Positions 40,233 through 49,657 are shown, counted from the first letter of the stretch. The stretch: 64,000 nt of DNA from Cellulomonas sp. S1-8 (GCF_026184235.1 NZ_CP110806.1:1240001-1304000); one strand, 5' to 3'. A program made the numbers and translations. The notes: generated by a model from the letters alone, not told the origin.

Positions 40233-41108
40233 TCACAGGCGGCGCACGACGTCGGCGAGCAGCGCGCTGATCCGGGGTCCCGCCGCGCGGCCGGCCGCGA
40301 GCACCTCCGCATGGTCCAGCGGTTCAGGGCTGATGCCCGCGGCGAGGTTCGTGACGAGCGAGATGCCCAGGACCTCCAGGCCGGCGTGCCGTGCCGCGAT
40401 CGCCTCCAGCGTCGTCGACATGCCGACCAGGTCGCCGCCGATGCGCCCCGCCATCGCCACCTCCGCCGGGGTCTCGTAGTGCGGTCCGGGGAACTGCACG
40501 TACACGCCCTCGTCGAGCGACGCGTCGACCTCGCGCGCGACGGCGCGCAGCCGGGCGGAGTACAGGTCCGTCAGGTCGACGAACGTCGCGCCCTCGAGCG
40601 GGGACGTCGCCGTGAGGTTGATGTGGTCGCGCACCAGCACGGGGGTCCCGGGAGCCCACGCGAGGTTCAGGCCGCCGCACCCGTTGGTCAGCACGACGGT
40701 CGACGCGCCCGCGGCAGCGGCCGTGCGCACGCCGTGCACGACGCGCCGCACGCCGCGCCCCTCGTACAGGTGCGTGCGCGACCCCAGGACGAGCGCGTAC
40801 CGGTCGGGCCGGCCGGCGTCCCCCGCGATGCGCACCGAGCGCAGCGTCCCGACGTGCCCCTGGACGGCGGCCCGCGAGAAGCCCGGCACCTCGTGGCTGG
40901 GCAGCTCGGCGACCGTCTCGCCCAGCAGGTCGGCCGCGCCGCCCCAGCCGGAGCCGAGCACGAGCGCGACGTCGTGCCGCTGGACGCCGGTGCGGCGCGC
41001 GATCACCTCCGCCGCGATGCGTGCGACGTCGAACGGGTCGGTCGCGGGGTCGTCGAGGCTGGGCACGGCGCCGCCGGTGAGGTCGCGGGCGGGGGAGACA
41101 TCGGTCAT
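40233..41108 (-). CDS. punA: Purine nucleoside phosphorylase (trimeric type)
   Basis: A 291-residue PNP splitting inosine or guanosine and their deoxy forms with phosphate. Motifs are [12 protein letters not shown] (phosphate loop), [37 protein letters not shown] and VTNLAAGIS, the typical set of the trimeric class. Mycobacterial annotations use the symbol deoD for this gene. ATG 41108 follows TAGCCT by 6 nt. It takes inosine from Add and supplies base and ribose-1-phosphate. The phosphomutase gene lies 50 bp downstream with its own promoter. Confidence 0.95.
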   Translation of the reverse strand: MTDVSPARDLTGGAVPSLDDPATDPFDVARIAAEVIARRTGVQRHDVALVLGSGWGGAADLLGETVAELPSHEVPGFSRAAVQGHVGTLRSVRIAGDAGRPDRYALVLGSRTHLYEGRGVRRVVHGVRTAAAAGASTVVLTNGCGGLNLAWAPGTPVLVRDHINLTATSPLEGATFVDLTDLYSARLRAVAREVDASLDEGVYVQFPGPHYETPAEVAMAGRIGGDLVGMSTTLEAIAARHAGLEVLGISLVTNLAAGISPEPLDHAEVLAAGRAAGPRISALLADVVRRL

Positions 41109-41114
41109 GGGGAC

Positions 41115-41120
41115 AGGCTA
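41115..41120 (-). promoter_or_regulatory. -10 element of the PNP gene (leaderless)
   Basis: TAGCCT on the minus strand ends 6 nt before the ATG at 41108. A weaker CAGGAT (41138-41143) lies 6 nt before the divergent lpdA GTG at 41150. Confidence 0.55.
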
Positions 41121-41149
41121 ACCAGGGTCCGCCGGGGCAGGATGGTGCC

Positions 41150-42676
41150 GTGAGCAGCCAGCAGACCGCCGCGACCCCCGACCAGCCGCAGGTGTCGTCC
41201 TCGACGGCCGCCTCGACCGTCCGGGAGGCCCCCGACGACCCGCCCACGGGGCACGTGGTCGTCATCGGCGGCGGCCCCGGCGGGTACGAGGCCGCGCTGG
41301 TCGCACGCCGGCTCGGCGCCCGCGTGACCGTCGTCGAGCGCTCCGGGCTGGGCGGGTCGGCCGTGCTCACCGACGTCGTGCCGTCCAAGACGCTGATCGC
41401 GACCGCCGAGTGGATGACCATCGCCGACCGCGCCCCCGAGCTCGGGATCCGGCTGGACGGCCTGGCGGGCAGCGGCGCCGCGGGGGGTCCCGTGGGTGCG
41501 GCGGACGTGCTGCGGCACCGGATCGACGTGCCGGCGGTCAACGCCCGCGTCAAGACCCTCGCGACGGCGCAGTCGCAGGACATCCGCACCCGGCTCGAGC
41601 GGGAGGGCGTCGACGTGGTCGCGGGGACCGGCCGGCTCGTCGACCCGGAGCACGTCGCCGTGACCGACGCCGACGGGCGCGAGCGCGAGCTCACGGCGGA
41701 CGTGGTCCTCGTCGCCACGGGCGCGACGCCGCGGGTGCTCCCCGACGCGCGGCCGGACGGCGAGCGCATCCTCACCTGGACCCAGATGTACAACCTGTCC
41801 GAGCTGCCGCAGCGGCTGATCGTCGTCGGCTCGGGCGTGACGGGCGCCGAGTTCGCCGGCGCCTACACCTCGCTCGGCGCCGACGTCGTCCTGGTGTCCA
41901 GCCGCGACCGCGTGCTGCCCGGTGAGGACGCGGACGCCGCCGAGCTCATCGAGCGCGTCTTCACGCAGCGCGGCATGACCGTCATGTCGCGCTCGCGGGC
42001 GTCGGCGGCGCGGCGCACGGCCGACGGGGTCGTCGTCACCCTGGAGGACGGGCGCACGGTCGAGGGGTCGCACGTGCTGTTCGCCGTGGGGTCGGTGCCG
42101 ACGACGCGCGGCATGGGCCTCGAGGAGGCGGGCGTGCGGCTGACGCCGTCGGGGCACATCGAGGTCGACAAGGTCTCGCGCACCAACCTGCGCGGCGTGT
42201 ACGCGGCCGGCGACTGCACGGGCGTCCTGCCGCTGGCGTCGGTCGCGGCGACGCAGGGGCGCATCGCGATGTCGCACGCGCTCGGCGACGCCGTGCGTCC
42301 GCTGTCGCTGCGCACCATCTCCGCGAACATCTTCACGGCACCCGAGATCGCGACCGTCGGCCTGTCGGAGACGCGGCTGCGGGAGATGGGCACGCACTAC
42401 CGGACGAGCATGCTGCCGCTGTCGCGCAACCCGCGCGCCAAGATGCTCGGTGTGCGCGACGGGTTCGTCAAGGTCTTCGCGCACTCCGGCACGGGCACCG
42501 TGCTGGGGGCGGTCGTCGTGGGCCCGCGCGCGAGCGAGTCGATTTTCCCGCTCACGCTGGCGGTCACGCACCGCCTCACGGCCGACGAGGTCGCGGAGGC
42601 GTCGACGGTCTACCCCTCGATGTCGGGGACGATCGCCGAGGTCGCCCGCATGCTGCACCAGCGCAGCACGGACTGA
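41150..42676 (+). CDS. lpdA: NAD(P)H-quinone dehydrogenase (LpdA type)
   Basis: A 508-residue two-dinucleotide-binding flavoprotein. The FAD fold starts VVVIGGGPGGYEAAL, the NAD(P) fold VVGSGVTGAEFAGAY, and the second FAD motif is GVYAAGDCTG. Where disulfide reductases have CxxxxC the protein has GLGGSAVLTDVVPSKTL without any cysteine, and the C-terminal His-Glu pair is replaced (STVYPSMSG). It therefore cannot act as lipoamide dehydrogenase and matches M. tuberculosis LpdA (Rv3303c), reported as a quinone reductase. In mycobacteria it lies close to the PNP and pmmB genes, as here. Confidence 0.85.
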   Translation: MSSQQTAATPDQPQVSSSTAASTVREAPDDPPTGHVVVIGGGPGGYEAALVARRLGARVTVVERSGLGGSAVLTDVVPSKTLIATAEWMTIADRAPELGIRLDGLAGSGAAGGPVGAADVLRHRIDVPAVNARVKTLATAQSQDIRTRLEREGVDVVAGTGRLVDPEHVAVTDADGRERELTADVVLVATGATPRVLPDARPDGERILTWTQMYNLSELPQRLIVVGSGVTGAEFAGAYTSLGADVVLVSSRDRVLPGEDADAAELIERVFTQRGMTVMSRSRASAARRTADGVVVTLEDGRTVEGSHVLFAVGSVPTTRGMGLEEAGVRLTPSGHIEVDKVSRTNLRGVYAAGDCTGVLPLASVAATQGRIAMSHALGDAVRPLSLRTISANIFTAPEIATVGLSETRLREMGTHYRTSMLPLSRNPRAKMLGVRDGFVKVFAHSGTGTVLGAVVVGPRASESIFPLTLAVTHRLTADEVAEASTVYPSMSGTIAEVARMLHQRSTD

Positions 42677-42679
42677 CAG

Positions 42680-42705
42680 GAGCGGCCGGCGAGGCCGGCG
42701 CGCTC
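42680..42705. terminator. Bidirectional hairpin between lpdA and efeB
   Basis: GAGCGGCCGGC and GCCGGCGCGCTC form an 11-bp stem with a one-base bulge around a 3-nt loop. The hairpin ends inside the efeB stop codon. Confidence 0.5.
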
Positions 42706-44086
42706 AGGCGAGGAGCGTGTGGCCCCAGAACGGGCCGTCGGGCGTGAGCAGGGCGCCGCCGTCCTCGCCGAGCGGAAGATCGGGTACCCCGGGAGGGACC
42801 GCGTACAGGCCTGACCCCGTGTGCTGCAGGTACTCCGACAGGCGGTCGTCGCGGGACAGCGTCGCCTGAATGGGGACGTACTGCGTCCGCGGGTCGCGCA
42901 CGAACGCCAGGAAGAGGAGTCCGGCGTCGAGGCGTCCCAGGGCGTCGTTGCCGTCGGTGAAGTTGTAGCCGCGGCGCAGCATGCGTGCGCCTCCGTTGGC
43001 GTCGGGGTGCGCGAGCGCGACGTGGGAGTCGACGGCGATCAGGGGGGTCCCGTCGCCGCCCGCGAGCGCGAAGTCCGGCGCGCTGTGCTCGGTGCCGCCC
43101 GACAGGGGTGCGCCCTCACCTTTGGTGCGCCCGATGATCGTCTCCTGCTCGCGCAGCGACGAGCGGTCCCACGTCTCGATGGTCATGCGGATCCGTCGGG
43201 CCACGAGGTACGTGCCGCCCGCCAACCAGTCACCCGCGGGGTCGTCCGGCCGCACCCAGACGTGCTCGTCGAGCGCGTCGTGCTCCTCGGCCATGACGTT
43301 GGCGGTGCCGTCCTTGAACCCGAACAGGTTGCGCGGCGTGCGCTGGGTGGTGCTCGTGGAGGACGTCCGCCCGTACCCGAGCTGCGCCCAGCGGATCGTC
43401 GCGGTGCCGAAGGCGGCGCGCGAGAGGTTGCGGATCGCGTGCACCGCGACCTGGGGGTCGTCGGCGCACGCCTGCACGACGAGGTCGCCGTCGCACCGCG
43501 CGGGGTCGAGCACGTCACCCGCGAACTGCGGCAGGGCGACGAGCGCGGCGGGCAGCCGGTCGGCGAGCCCGAAGCGGTCGATCCCCGGCGAGCCGTCGGC
43601 CTTCGGGGTGCCCACGAACAGCGAGCGGCCGAACCCGACGGTGATGGTCAGGCCCGCGGCCGGCAGGTCGAGGGCCTCGCCGGTGTCGTCGGGCGGGGCG
43701 TCGTAGGGGCCGGACGTGGGACCGAACGGCCCGGCGGGCAGGCCCTGCGTGAGCCGGCTCGCCATGACGGTCCACCGGCGCAGGAGGTCGACGACGTCGG
43801 CGCGGTCCGTGGTCGTCAGGTCGAACGCCGCCAGGTGGAGGCGGTCCTGCGCGGGCGTGACCACGCCGGCCTGGTGCGCACCCGCGAACGGGTAGGTCCG
43901 CGCGGCGCCCGTGGGGGCGACGCCGGCAGCTGCCGGTGCGGTTGCCCGCCCGGCACCCAGCCCTGTCAGGCCGGCGCCGACGGCGACCGCCCCGCCCCAG
44001 CCCAGCAGGGCGCGCCGGCTCATGCCGCGGGGCGGGTCCTCGCGGGTCTCGTCCCGGTCGGGGTCGGTGGCGGTCGGTCCGGTCAT
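42704..44086 (-). CDS. efeB: Dyp-type haem peroxidase / deferrochelatase, Tat-exported
   Basis: A 460-residue protein with a twin-arginine signal (MSRRALLGWGG, then a hydrophobic Ala/Gly segment). The DyP core has the distal motif FGFKDGTANV (GxxDG with catalytic aspartate), the arginine region RRIRMTIETWD, and the proximal haem-histidine region of DSHVALAHPDANGG with a later MLRRGYNF. It is the last gene of efeUOB, starting 4 nt after the efeO stop. EfeB oxidises Fe(II) or extracts iron from haem outside the membrane. Export would use the Tat system, of which TatB is encoded at 16 kb. Confidence 0.93.
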   Translation of the reverse strand: MTGPTATDPDRDETREDPPRGMSRRALLGWGGAVAVGAGLTGLGAGRATAPAAAGVAPTGAARTYPFAGAHQAGVVTPAQDRLHLAAFDLTTTDRADVVDLLRRWTVMASRLTQGLPAGPFGPTSGPYDAPPDDTGEALDLPAAGLTITVGFGRSLFVGTPKADGSPGIDRFGLADRLPAALVALPQFAGDVLDPARCDGDLVVQACADDPQVAVHAIRNLSRAAFGTATIRWAQLGYGRTSSTSTTQRTPRNLFGFKDGTANVMAEEHDALDEHVWVRPDDPAGDWLAGGTYLVARRIRMTIETWDRSSLREQETIIGRTKGEGAPLSGGTEHSAPDFALAGGDGTPLIAVDSHVALAHPDANGGARMLRRGYNFTDGNDALGRLDAGLLFLAFVRDPRTQYVPIQATLSRDDRLSEYLQHTGSGLYAVPPGVPDLPLGEDGGALLTPDGPFWGHTLLA

Positions 44087-44090
44087 CGCG

Positions 44091-45305
44091 TCACGCGCTC
44101 GTCACGGTCGCCGTGAGCTGCGACAGCGGCTCGGACAGCGCGTCCACCGCGGCCGCGAGGTCCTTGACCTCGGCGGCGGTCAGCTCGTCGTACCCGACGA
44201 ACCCGTCCTCGATCGACCCGTGCTGCGTGAGCAGGTCCTGCAGCGCGGTGAACCGATCGTCGAGGTCGGCGGCCAGGTCCGGGTCCGCGGCGACGACGAC
44301 GTCCTGCACGACCTCGTACGCCACCCGGGCGCCGTCGACGTTGGCCGCGAAGTCCCACAGGTCGGTGTGCGACCAGATCTCCTCCTCGCCGGTGACCTTG
44401 CCGGTGGCGACCTCGTCGAGGAGCTCCTTGGCACCGTTGGTGATCTGGAACGCCTCGAACGTGAAGGCGGGGTCGTTGACCTCGTCGACGAGCTGCTGCG
44501 TGTAGGTGACCAGGTCGTCCGCCGCGGCCTGCCGCTGCTGCGGGGTCAGCGGCACGTACGCGACGCCGCCGTTCGCGTCGGCCGTCGGCTGCCACAGGTC
44601 CTTCTCGACGAGGTGCCAGCCGCTCCACGTGTCGCCGTCGACGAGGTCCGCCTCGCGCAGGTCCAGCAGCGGGTCGAGGTCGCCGAAGGACTCGGCCACG
44701 GGTTCGACACGCTCCCAGTGCACGCGCGTCGCCGCGTACAGCGCGCGCGCCTTCTCGTCGTCGCCCGCGGCGTACGCGACGGCGAACTCCTCGGTCCCCG
44801 AGATCAGCGTGCCGACCTGGTCCTTGACGTACGCGACGTACGACGCCTCGGCGGTCGCAAGCTGCTCGGCGACGTCACCCGTGGGGCCGACCTCGGTGCC
44901 CGAGTCCGTCACCGTGAACGCGGCCTGCAGGCCCTCGCCGACCATGCCGGGCTTGCACGCCGTGAAGTACGCGCCCGGGCGGGCCTGCACGACGAGGTCC
45001 CGCGACAGGCCCGGGCCGATGTTCTCCACCTCGGACACGACCCGCAGGCCGTCCTCGCCCAAGAGGTAGAACTCGGTGACGTCGTCGCCCGTGTTCGTGA
45101 CGGTGAAGGTCAGCGTGCCCGACGGTGCGGTGCTGGTGGACGTGGTGCACGCGTCGGCGCTGGACTCGACGGTGATCGCGCCGGCGGCGCCGGACTCCCC
45201 GGCGGTGGCGTCGTTGGCGACGCAGGCGGCCAGGAGCGGCAGGCCGAGCATGGCGACCAGGCCGGGACGCAGGTGGCGACGCGGGTGGCGGGCGGGCGCG
45301 GACAT
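44091..45305 (-). CDS. efeO: Iron uptake lipoprotein EfeO (cupredoxin + M75)
   Basis: A 404-residue lipoprotein. The signal peptide ends at the lipobox LPLLAAC. An N-terminal cupredoxin-like domain (about residues 45-140, TFTVTNTGDDVTEFYLL) is followed by a helical imelysin-like M75 domain containing the metal motif RVHWERVEP (HxxE). This is the full-length EfeO type. The ATG at 45305 has GAGGAG upstream. It lies between efeU and efeB and probably binds ferrous or ferric iron for delivery to EfeU. Confidence 0.93.
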   Translation of the reverse strand: MSAPARHPRRHLRPGLVAMLGLPLLAACVANDATAGESGAAGAITVESSADACTTSTSTAPSGTLTFTVTNTGDDVTEFYLLGEDGLRVVSEVENIGPGLSRDLVVQARPGAYFTACKPGMVGEGLQAAFTVTDSGTEVGPTGDVAEQLATAEASYVAYVKDQVGTLISGTEEFAVAYAAGDDEKARALYAATRVHWERVEPVAESFGDLDPLLDLREADLVDGDTWSGWHLVEKDLWQPTADANGGVAYVPLTPQQRQAAADDLVTYTQQLVDEVNDPAFTFEAFQITNGAKELLDEVATGKVTGEEEIWSHTDLWDFAANVDGARVAYEVVQDVVVAADPDLAADLDDRFTALQDLLTQHGSIEDGFVGYDELTAAEVKDLAAAVDALSEPLSQLTATVTSA

Positions 45306-45361
45306 GTGTCTCCTCGGGTGGGCGCGGTGCGCCGGGGTGGGTGCGGAGGACGGGTGCGGAG

Positions 45362-46225
45362 TCAGGCGGCGGCGTGGGCGTTCGCGGCGACGGCTGCCGC
45401 CGGGGACGCCGGGCGTCGGGGTGTCCCCCAGGTGGTGCGGACGAACAGGACCGTCGTGGGCACCACGTAGCACGTCCAGGCGATCGCCTGCAGCCAGGTG
45501 GTGGCGGGGGAGAAGTTGAGCACGCCCTTGAGCACCGTGCCGTACCAGCTCGACGGCGGGACCGCCGCCGAGACGTCGAAGGCGAGCGTGTGCAGGCCGG
45601 GCAGGAGGCCCGCCTCCTGCAGGTCGTGGATGCCGTACGCCAGCACCCCGCCGGCGACGACGATGAGGAACAGACCGGTCCAGGCGAAGAAGCGGCGCAG
45701 GTCCAGGCGGACGGCTCCGCGGTACAGCGCCCATCCCAGCAGGACCGCGACCGCGATCCCGAGGGCCGCACCGAGCAGCGGGGCCGTGGTCGTCGTACCG
45801 GCCGCCTTGGCGCCTGCCCACAGGAACAGCGCGGTCTCCAGCCCTTCGCGGCCCACGGCCAGCAGCGCGACGACCGCGACGCCCCGTCGGCCCGTCGCCA
45901 CCGCGCCGTCGAGCTGGTGCTGCAGCTCCGAGCGCAGCGTGCGGGCGGTACGCGCCATCCAGAAGATCATCCAGGTGATGAGGCCGACCGCGAGGATCGA
46001 CAGCGCGCCGCCGATGGCCTCCTGCGCCTCGAACGTCAGGCCCTGCGGGCCGAACGTCAGGAGAGCACCGAAGGCCAGGGACGTGCCGACCGCCACCCCG
46101 ACGCCCGACCACAGCGCCGGCAGCAGGTCACGACGGTCGAGCTTCACGAGGTAGGCGACGAGGATGCCGACGACGAGCGCGGCCTCGAGGCCCTCGCGGA
46201 GCCCGATGAGGAAGTTGGCGAACAT
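45362..46225 (-). CDS. efeU: Iron permease EfeU (FTR1/OFeT family)
   Basis: A 287-residue permease with seven predicted membrane segments. The two iron-passing motifs are IGLREGLEAALVVG near the start and AVGREGLETALFLWAG mid-protein, both REGLE. ATG 46225 (MFANFLIGL) was chosen since the protein family begins directly with this helix. First gene of efeUOB; efeO starts 56 bp downstream. A DtxR/IdeR-like box covers the presumed promoter, so iron repression is likely. Confidence 0.94.
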   Translation of the reverse strand: MFANFLIGLREGLEAALVVGILVAYLVKLDRRDLLPALWSGVGVAVGTSLAFGALLTFGPQGLTFEAQEAIGGALSILAVGLITWMIFWMARTARTLRSELQHQLDGAVATGRRGVAVVALLAVGREGLETALFLWAGAKAAGTTTTAPLLGAALGIAVAVLLGWALYRGAVRLDLRRFFAWTGLFLIVVAGGVLAYGIHDLQEAGLLPGLHTLAFDVSAAVPPSSWYGTVLKGVLNFSPATTWLQAIAWTCYVVPTTVLFVRTTWGTPRRPASPAAAVAANAHAAA

Positions 46226-46275
46226 GGTGTCCCTGGGTGCGCCGGGCAGGACGACGAGCGGAAACCCGCCCATCG

Positions 46276-46294
46276 GAAGGTAAGGCTATCCTCA
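46276..46294 (-). promoter_or_regulatory. DtxR/IdeR-like iron box upstream of efeU
   Basis: On the minus strand the 19-mer TGAGGATAGCCTTACCTTC matches 14 of 19 bases of the DtxR/IdeR consensus TTAGGTTAGCCTAACCTAA. It includes TAGCCT (46288-46283), a likely -10 element, so bound repressor would block RNA polymerase. The start would fall about 50 nt before efeU. Confidence 0.7.
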
Positions 46295-46353
46295 CCGTGG
46301 GCGAGCGTACTCCAGCAGGTCTCCGGCGCACAGGGGTGAGCGCGTGGCGAGGA

Positions 46354-46836
46354 TCACTCGTCCAGGCGCGACCGCAGCAGCGGCCACGCGTCGGCGAACG
46401 CAGGGAGCAGGCTCCGGTCGGTGACCTCGTCGAGCGGCACCCAGAGGACCTCGAGGCTCTCGGTGTCCGTGACGGCGGGCGTGAACGGCGCGACCGCGTG
46501 CGCGATCACGGTGGTGTACGACCAGTCGGGGTGCGCCAGCACGTGCTCACCGCGGACCGCGACGACGCGCGGGTCGACGCCCGCCTCCTCCTGCGCCTCG
46601 CGCAGGGCGGCCTGCACGGCGGTCTCGTCGGGCTCCCGGGCGCCGCCCGGCAGGCCCCACGTGCCGCCCTGGTCGGACCACAGCGCACGGTGCTGCAGCA
46701 CGACGTCCGTCGCGAGCCCGCCCGTGTCGCGGCGCACGAGCAGCAGACCGGCGGCGCCGTGCAGGCCCCAGTGCCGTCGCCCGCACGCGCAGACGACCCA
46801 GCCGTCCCCGGGGCGGGGGTGCCGTGGTCCGCTCAC
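46354..46836 (-). CDS. NUDIX hydrolase
   Basis: A 160-residue hydrolase with a complete Nudix box: G65-x5-E71-x7-R79-E80-x2-E83-E84-x-G86 (LPGGAREPDE and LREAQEEAGV). An N-terminal pair of cysteines and a histidine (VVCACGRRHWG) recalls the zinc-finger-like lead seen in some actinobacterial NUDIX proteins. The family removes nucleoside diphosphates from varied substrates, including oxidised dNTPs; this one is undetermined. The GTG at 46836 lies 13 nt after the stop of the carboxylase alpha gene, so the two are probably in one transcript. Confidence 0.87.
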   Translation of the reverse strand: MSGPRHPRPGDGWVVCACGRRHWGLHGAAGLLLVRRDTGGLATDVVLQHRALWSDQGGTWGLPGGAREPDETAVQAALREAQEEAGVDPRVVAVRGEHVLAHPDWSYTTVIAHAVAPFTPAVTDTESLEVLWVPLDEVTDRSLLPAFADAWPLLRSRLDE

Positions 46837-46849
46837 GCGCGTGCCGCGG

Positions 46850-48667
46850 TCAGCCGACGATCTCGCAGATCGCGCCGCCGGCGCTGACGCTCGACCCGAC
46901 GCCCGCGGTCAGCGACTGCACGGTGCCGGCGCGGTGCGCGACCAGCGGCTGCTCCATCTTCATGGCCTCGAGCACGACCACGAGGTCGCCCTCGGCGACC
47001 AGCGCGCCCTCGGCGACCGCGACCTTGACGATCGTGCCCTGCATGGGCGACGCCAGCGTCGTACCGTTCGACCCGCCCGAGCGGGCAGCGCGCGGCCGCG
47101 CGGTGCGGCGCGGCCCGGCGCCGGGTCGGTTGCCCGCACCGGCGCGCCCCGGCCCCGTGCCCGAGCCGCGGCCCAGGCCGAGCGCGGCAGGCAGGACCAC
47201 CTCGAGGCGCTTGCCCCCGACCTCGACGACGACGCGCTCGAGCGCCCCGACGGGCAGCTGCTCCTCGTCGTGCGCGGGCGCGGAGGTGCGGCCCAGGCCG
47301 GCGACGGTCGCGGCGAACTCCGTCTCGATCCAGCGCGTGTGGATCGCGAACGGCTGCGCGTCGTCGGTGGGCACGAACGCCTCGGCGTCGAGCACCGCGC
47401 GGTGGAACGGCACGACCGTCGGGATGCCGACGACCTCGAGCTCGGCGAGAGCGCGGCGCGCGCGCTCGACGGCCTGCCGCCGCGTCGCGCCGGTGACGAT
47501 GACCTTGGCGATCATCGAGTCGAACATGCCGGACACGGTGTCGCCCTCGACGACGCCGGAGTCGACGCGCACGCCCGGACCGGACGGGAAGCGCAGGCGC
47601 GTGATGCGACCGGGCGCCGGCAGGAAGCCCGCGGCGGGGTCCTCGCCGTTGATGCGGAACTCGATCGAGTGCCCGCGCGTCGTGACCTCGGTGTACCCGA
47701 GGGGCTCCCCGGCGGCGATCCGCAGCTGCTCGCGCACCAGGTCGATGCCGCTGATCTCCTCGGTCACCGGGTGCTCGACCTGCAGCCGGGTGTTGACCTC
47801 GAGGAACGACACGGTCCCGTCGAGGCCGACGAGGAACTCGCAGGTCCCGGCGCCGACGTACCCGGCCTCCCGCAGGATCGCCTGCGACGACTTGATCAGG
47901 GTCGCGTTCTGCTCGTCGGACAGGAACGGCGCGGGCGCCTCCTCGACCAGCTTCTGGTGGCGACGCTGCAGGGAGCAGTCGCGCGTCGAGACGACGACGA
48001 CCGTGCCGTGCGTGTCGGCGAGGCACTGGGTCTCGACGTGGCGCGGCCGGTCGAGGTAGCGCTCGACGAAGCACTCGCCGCGCCCGAACGCCGCGACCGC
48101 CTCGCGTACCGCGGACTCGTACATCTCGTCGATCTCGTCGGCGGTGCGGGCGACCTTCAGCCCGCGACCGCCGCCGCCGAACGCCGCCTTGATCGCGATC
48201 GGCAGGCCGTGCTCCGCAGCGAAGGCGTGGATCTGCGACGCGTCGTCGACGGGGTCGGGGGTGCCGGCCACCAGCGGCGCGCCCGCGCGCTGCGCGATGT
48301 GCCGGGCGCTGACCTTGTCGCCCAGCGCCTCGATCGCCGCGGGCGGCGGACCCACCCACACCAGGCCGGCGTCGATCACGGCCTGGGCGAACTGCGCGTT
48401 CTCGGCCAGGAACCCGTAGCCCGGGTGCACGGCGTCGGCCCCGGCGCGCCGCGCGACGTCGAGCAGCTTGGCGATGTCGAGGTACGTCTCCGCCGCGCGG
48501 GCACCGTCGAGCGCGTACGCCTCGTCCGCGACGCGCACGTGCAGCGCCTCGCGGTCGGTGTCCGAGTACACGGCGACGGACGCGACACCGGCGTCGCGGC
48601 AGGCGCGGGCGATGCGGACGGCGATCTCCCCGCGGTTCGCGACGAGGACCTTGGTGATGAGTGGCAC
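46850..48667 (-). CDS. accA3: Acyl-CoA carboxylase alpha subunit (biotin carboxylase + BCCP)
   Basis: A 605-residue fusion. The biotin carboxylase part begins [18 protein letters not shown] and has the ATP loop [12 protein letters not shown] and [15 protein letters not shown]. The last 80 residues are the biotin carboxyl carrier domain with [11 protein letters not shown] and the biotinylated lysine at about K570. It supplies carboxybiotin to beta subunits making malonyl-, methylmalonyl- or longer-chain acyl-CoAs. GTG 48667 lies 5 nt after TACGGT. An interrupted palindrome lies 60 bp upstream. birA, accD and accE homologues are 5-8 kb away. Confidence 0.95.
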   Translation of the reverse strand: MPLITKVLVANRGEIAVRIARACRDAGVASVAVYSDTDREALHVRVADEAYALDGARAAETYLDIAKLLDVARRAGADAVHPGYGFLAENAQFAQAVIDAGLVWVGPPPAAIEALGDKVSARHIAQRAGAPLVAGTPDPVDDASQIHAFAAEHGLPIAIKAAFGGGGRGLKVARTADEIDEMYESAVREAVAAFGRGECFVERYLDRPRHVETQCLADTHGTVVVVSTRDCSLQRRHQKLVEEAPAPFLSDEQNATLIKSSQAILREAGYVGAGTCEFLVGLDGTVSFLEVNTRLQVEHPVTEEISGIDLVREQLRIAAGEPLGYTEVTTRGHSIEFRINGEDPAAGFLPAPGRITRLRFPSGPGVRVDSGVVEGDTVSGMFDSMIAKVIVTGATRRQAVERARRALAELEVVGIPTVVPFHRAVLDAEAFVPTDDAQPFAIHTRWIETEFAATVAGLGRTSAPAHDEEQLPVGALERVVVEVGGKRLEVVLPAALGLGRGSGTGPGRAGAGNRPGAGPRRTARPRAARSGGSNGTTLASPMQGTIVKVAVAEGALVAEGDLVVVLEAMKMEQPLVAHRAGTVQSLTAGVGSSVSAGGAICEIVG

Positions 48668-48672
48668 GGCTC

Positions 48673-48678
48673 ACCGTA
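48673..48678 (-). promoter_or_regulatory. -10 element of the carboxylase alpha gene
   Basis: TACGGT on the minus strand ends 5 nt before the GTG at 48667; near-leaderless geometry. Confidence 0.45.
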
Positions 48679-48795
48679 GCGCGCGCGCACCGGCGTGCCC
48701 GCGGCGCGGCCCACCGTCGGCGCAAGATTGAGGCAACCTTCAAGGCCGCACCGGCGACTCTTGTAGGAACCCTCCACGGCGAGCCCGCGGACGGG

Positions 48796-49461
48796 TCAGG
48801 GCCGCCAGAACGTCGGGATCGTCAGGTCGATCTCCGCCAGCAGGTGACGCAGCAGCGGCAGGCTCACGCCGACGACGTTGTGGTGGTCGCCCTCGATGCG
48901 CTCGACGAAGGGGCCACCCAGGCCGTCGACCGTGAACGCACCCGCCACCGCGAGGGGCTCGCGCGTCGCGACGTACGCGGAGACCTCCGCGTCGGACAGG
49001 TCCGCGAAGTGCACGACCGTGGACGCCGTCGCGCCGAGCGTCGCGCGCGTGCCGCCGTCGGCGGGGTCGCGCTCGTCGACGAGCCAGTGGCCCGTGTGGA
49101 GCGTGCCCGTGCGGCCGCGCATGGCGTGCCAGCGCGCGACCGCGTCGTCGGCGTCCGCCGGCTTGCCGAGGACCGCGCCGTCGATCTCGAGCATCGAGTC
49201 GCAGCCGAGCACCACGACGTCCTCGTCGTCGCCCCAGCCGTCGACGTCGATCTCGTCGAGACGCCGCGCGACGTCCTCCGCCTTGGCCTGCGCGAGCACG
49301 AGCACCGCGTCGGCCGGCTCGAGGTCACCGAACCGCTCGCGGGCCGCGGCCAGGACGGCGTCCTCGTCGACGCCGGACACCGCGACCAGCGGCGCGAGCC
49401 CCGCGGCGGTGAGCGTCGCGCGGCGGGCAGGGGAGGCGGAGGCGAGCAGCAACCGGATCAC
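48796..49461 (-). CDS. maf: Maf-family nucleotide pyrophosphatase
   Basis: A 221-residue protein. The start IRLLLASASPARRATLTAAG is the family signature, followed by GVDEDAVL, LAQAKAEDVARRL, VLGCDSMLEIDG (metal aspartate), GKPADADDA and TVDGLGGPFVERIEGDHHNVVG. Maf proteins hydrolyse dTTP, UTP and modified nucleotides and are linked to septum control or nucleotide house-cleaning. GTG 49461 lies 7 nt after TAGGGT (49474-49469). The next gene downstream on this strand is the carboxylase alpha gene, 129 bp away. That 129-bp gap holds the carboxylase promoter and a possible operator. Confidence 0.93.
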   Translation of the reverse strand: MIRLLLASASPARRATLTAAGLAPLVAVSGVDEDAVLAAARERFGDLEPADAVLVLAQAKAEDVARRLDEIDVDGWGDDEDVVVLGCDSMLEIDGAVLGKPADADDAVARWHAMRGRTGTLHTGHWLVDERDPADGGTRATLGATASTVVHFADLSDAEVSAYVATREPLAVAGAFTVDGLGGPFVERIEGDHHNVVGVSLPLLRHLLAEIDLTIPTFWRP

Positions 49462-49468
49462 GGGGCCG

Positions 49469-49474
49469 ACCCTA
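49469..49474 (-). promoter_or_regulatory. -10 element of maf (leaderless)
   Basis: TAGGGT on the minus strand ends 7 nt before the GTG at 49461. Confidence 0.55.
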
Positions 49475-49600
49475 ACGGCCCGCGCGTCCCGAGACCTCCG
49501 CCCGTGCGTCCGTCGAGACCCCCGCCGTGCCCCCGCAGGGGCGTCCGCAGGCACGCGCCCGGAGGCCCGGGGCGGGTGCCGGGACGTCCGACCTGCCCCG

Positions 49601-49624
49601 GCGCACAGGTGCGCAGGGCACAAT
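49601..49624 (+). promoter_or_regulatory. Predicted promoter of the VKOR gene with a spacer palindrome
   Basis: CACAAT (49619-49624) is a possible -10 element. Just upstream, in the spacer, is the perfect inverted repeat GCGCAC-ag-GTGCGC (49601-49614), a candidate operator. GAGGAGG at 49646-49652 precedes the GTG at 49658. Confidence 0.35.
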
Positions 49625-49657
49625 GGCGCGTCGGACTGCAGGGGCGAGGAGGCCACG

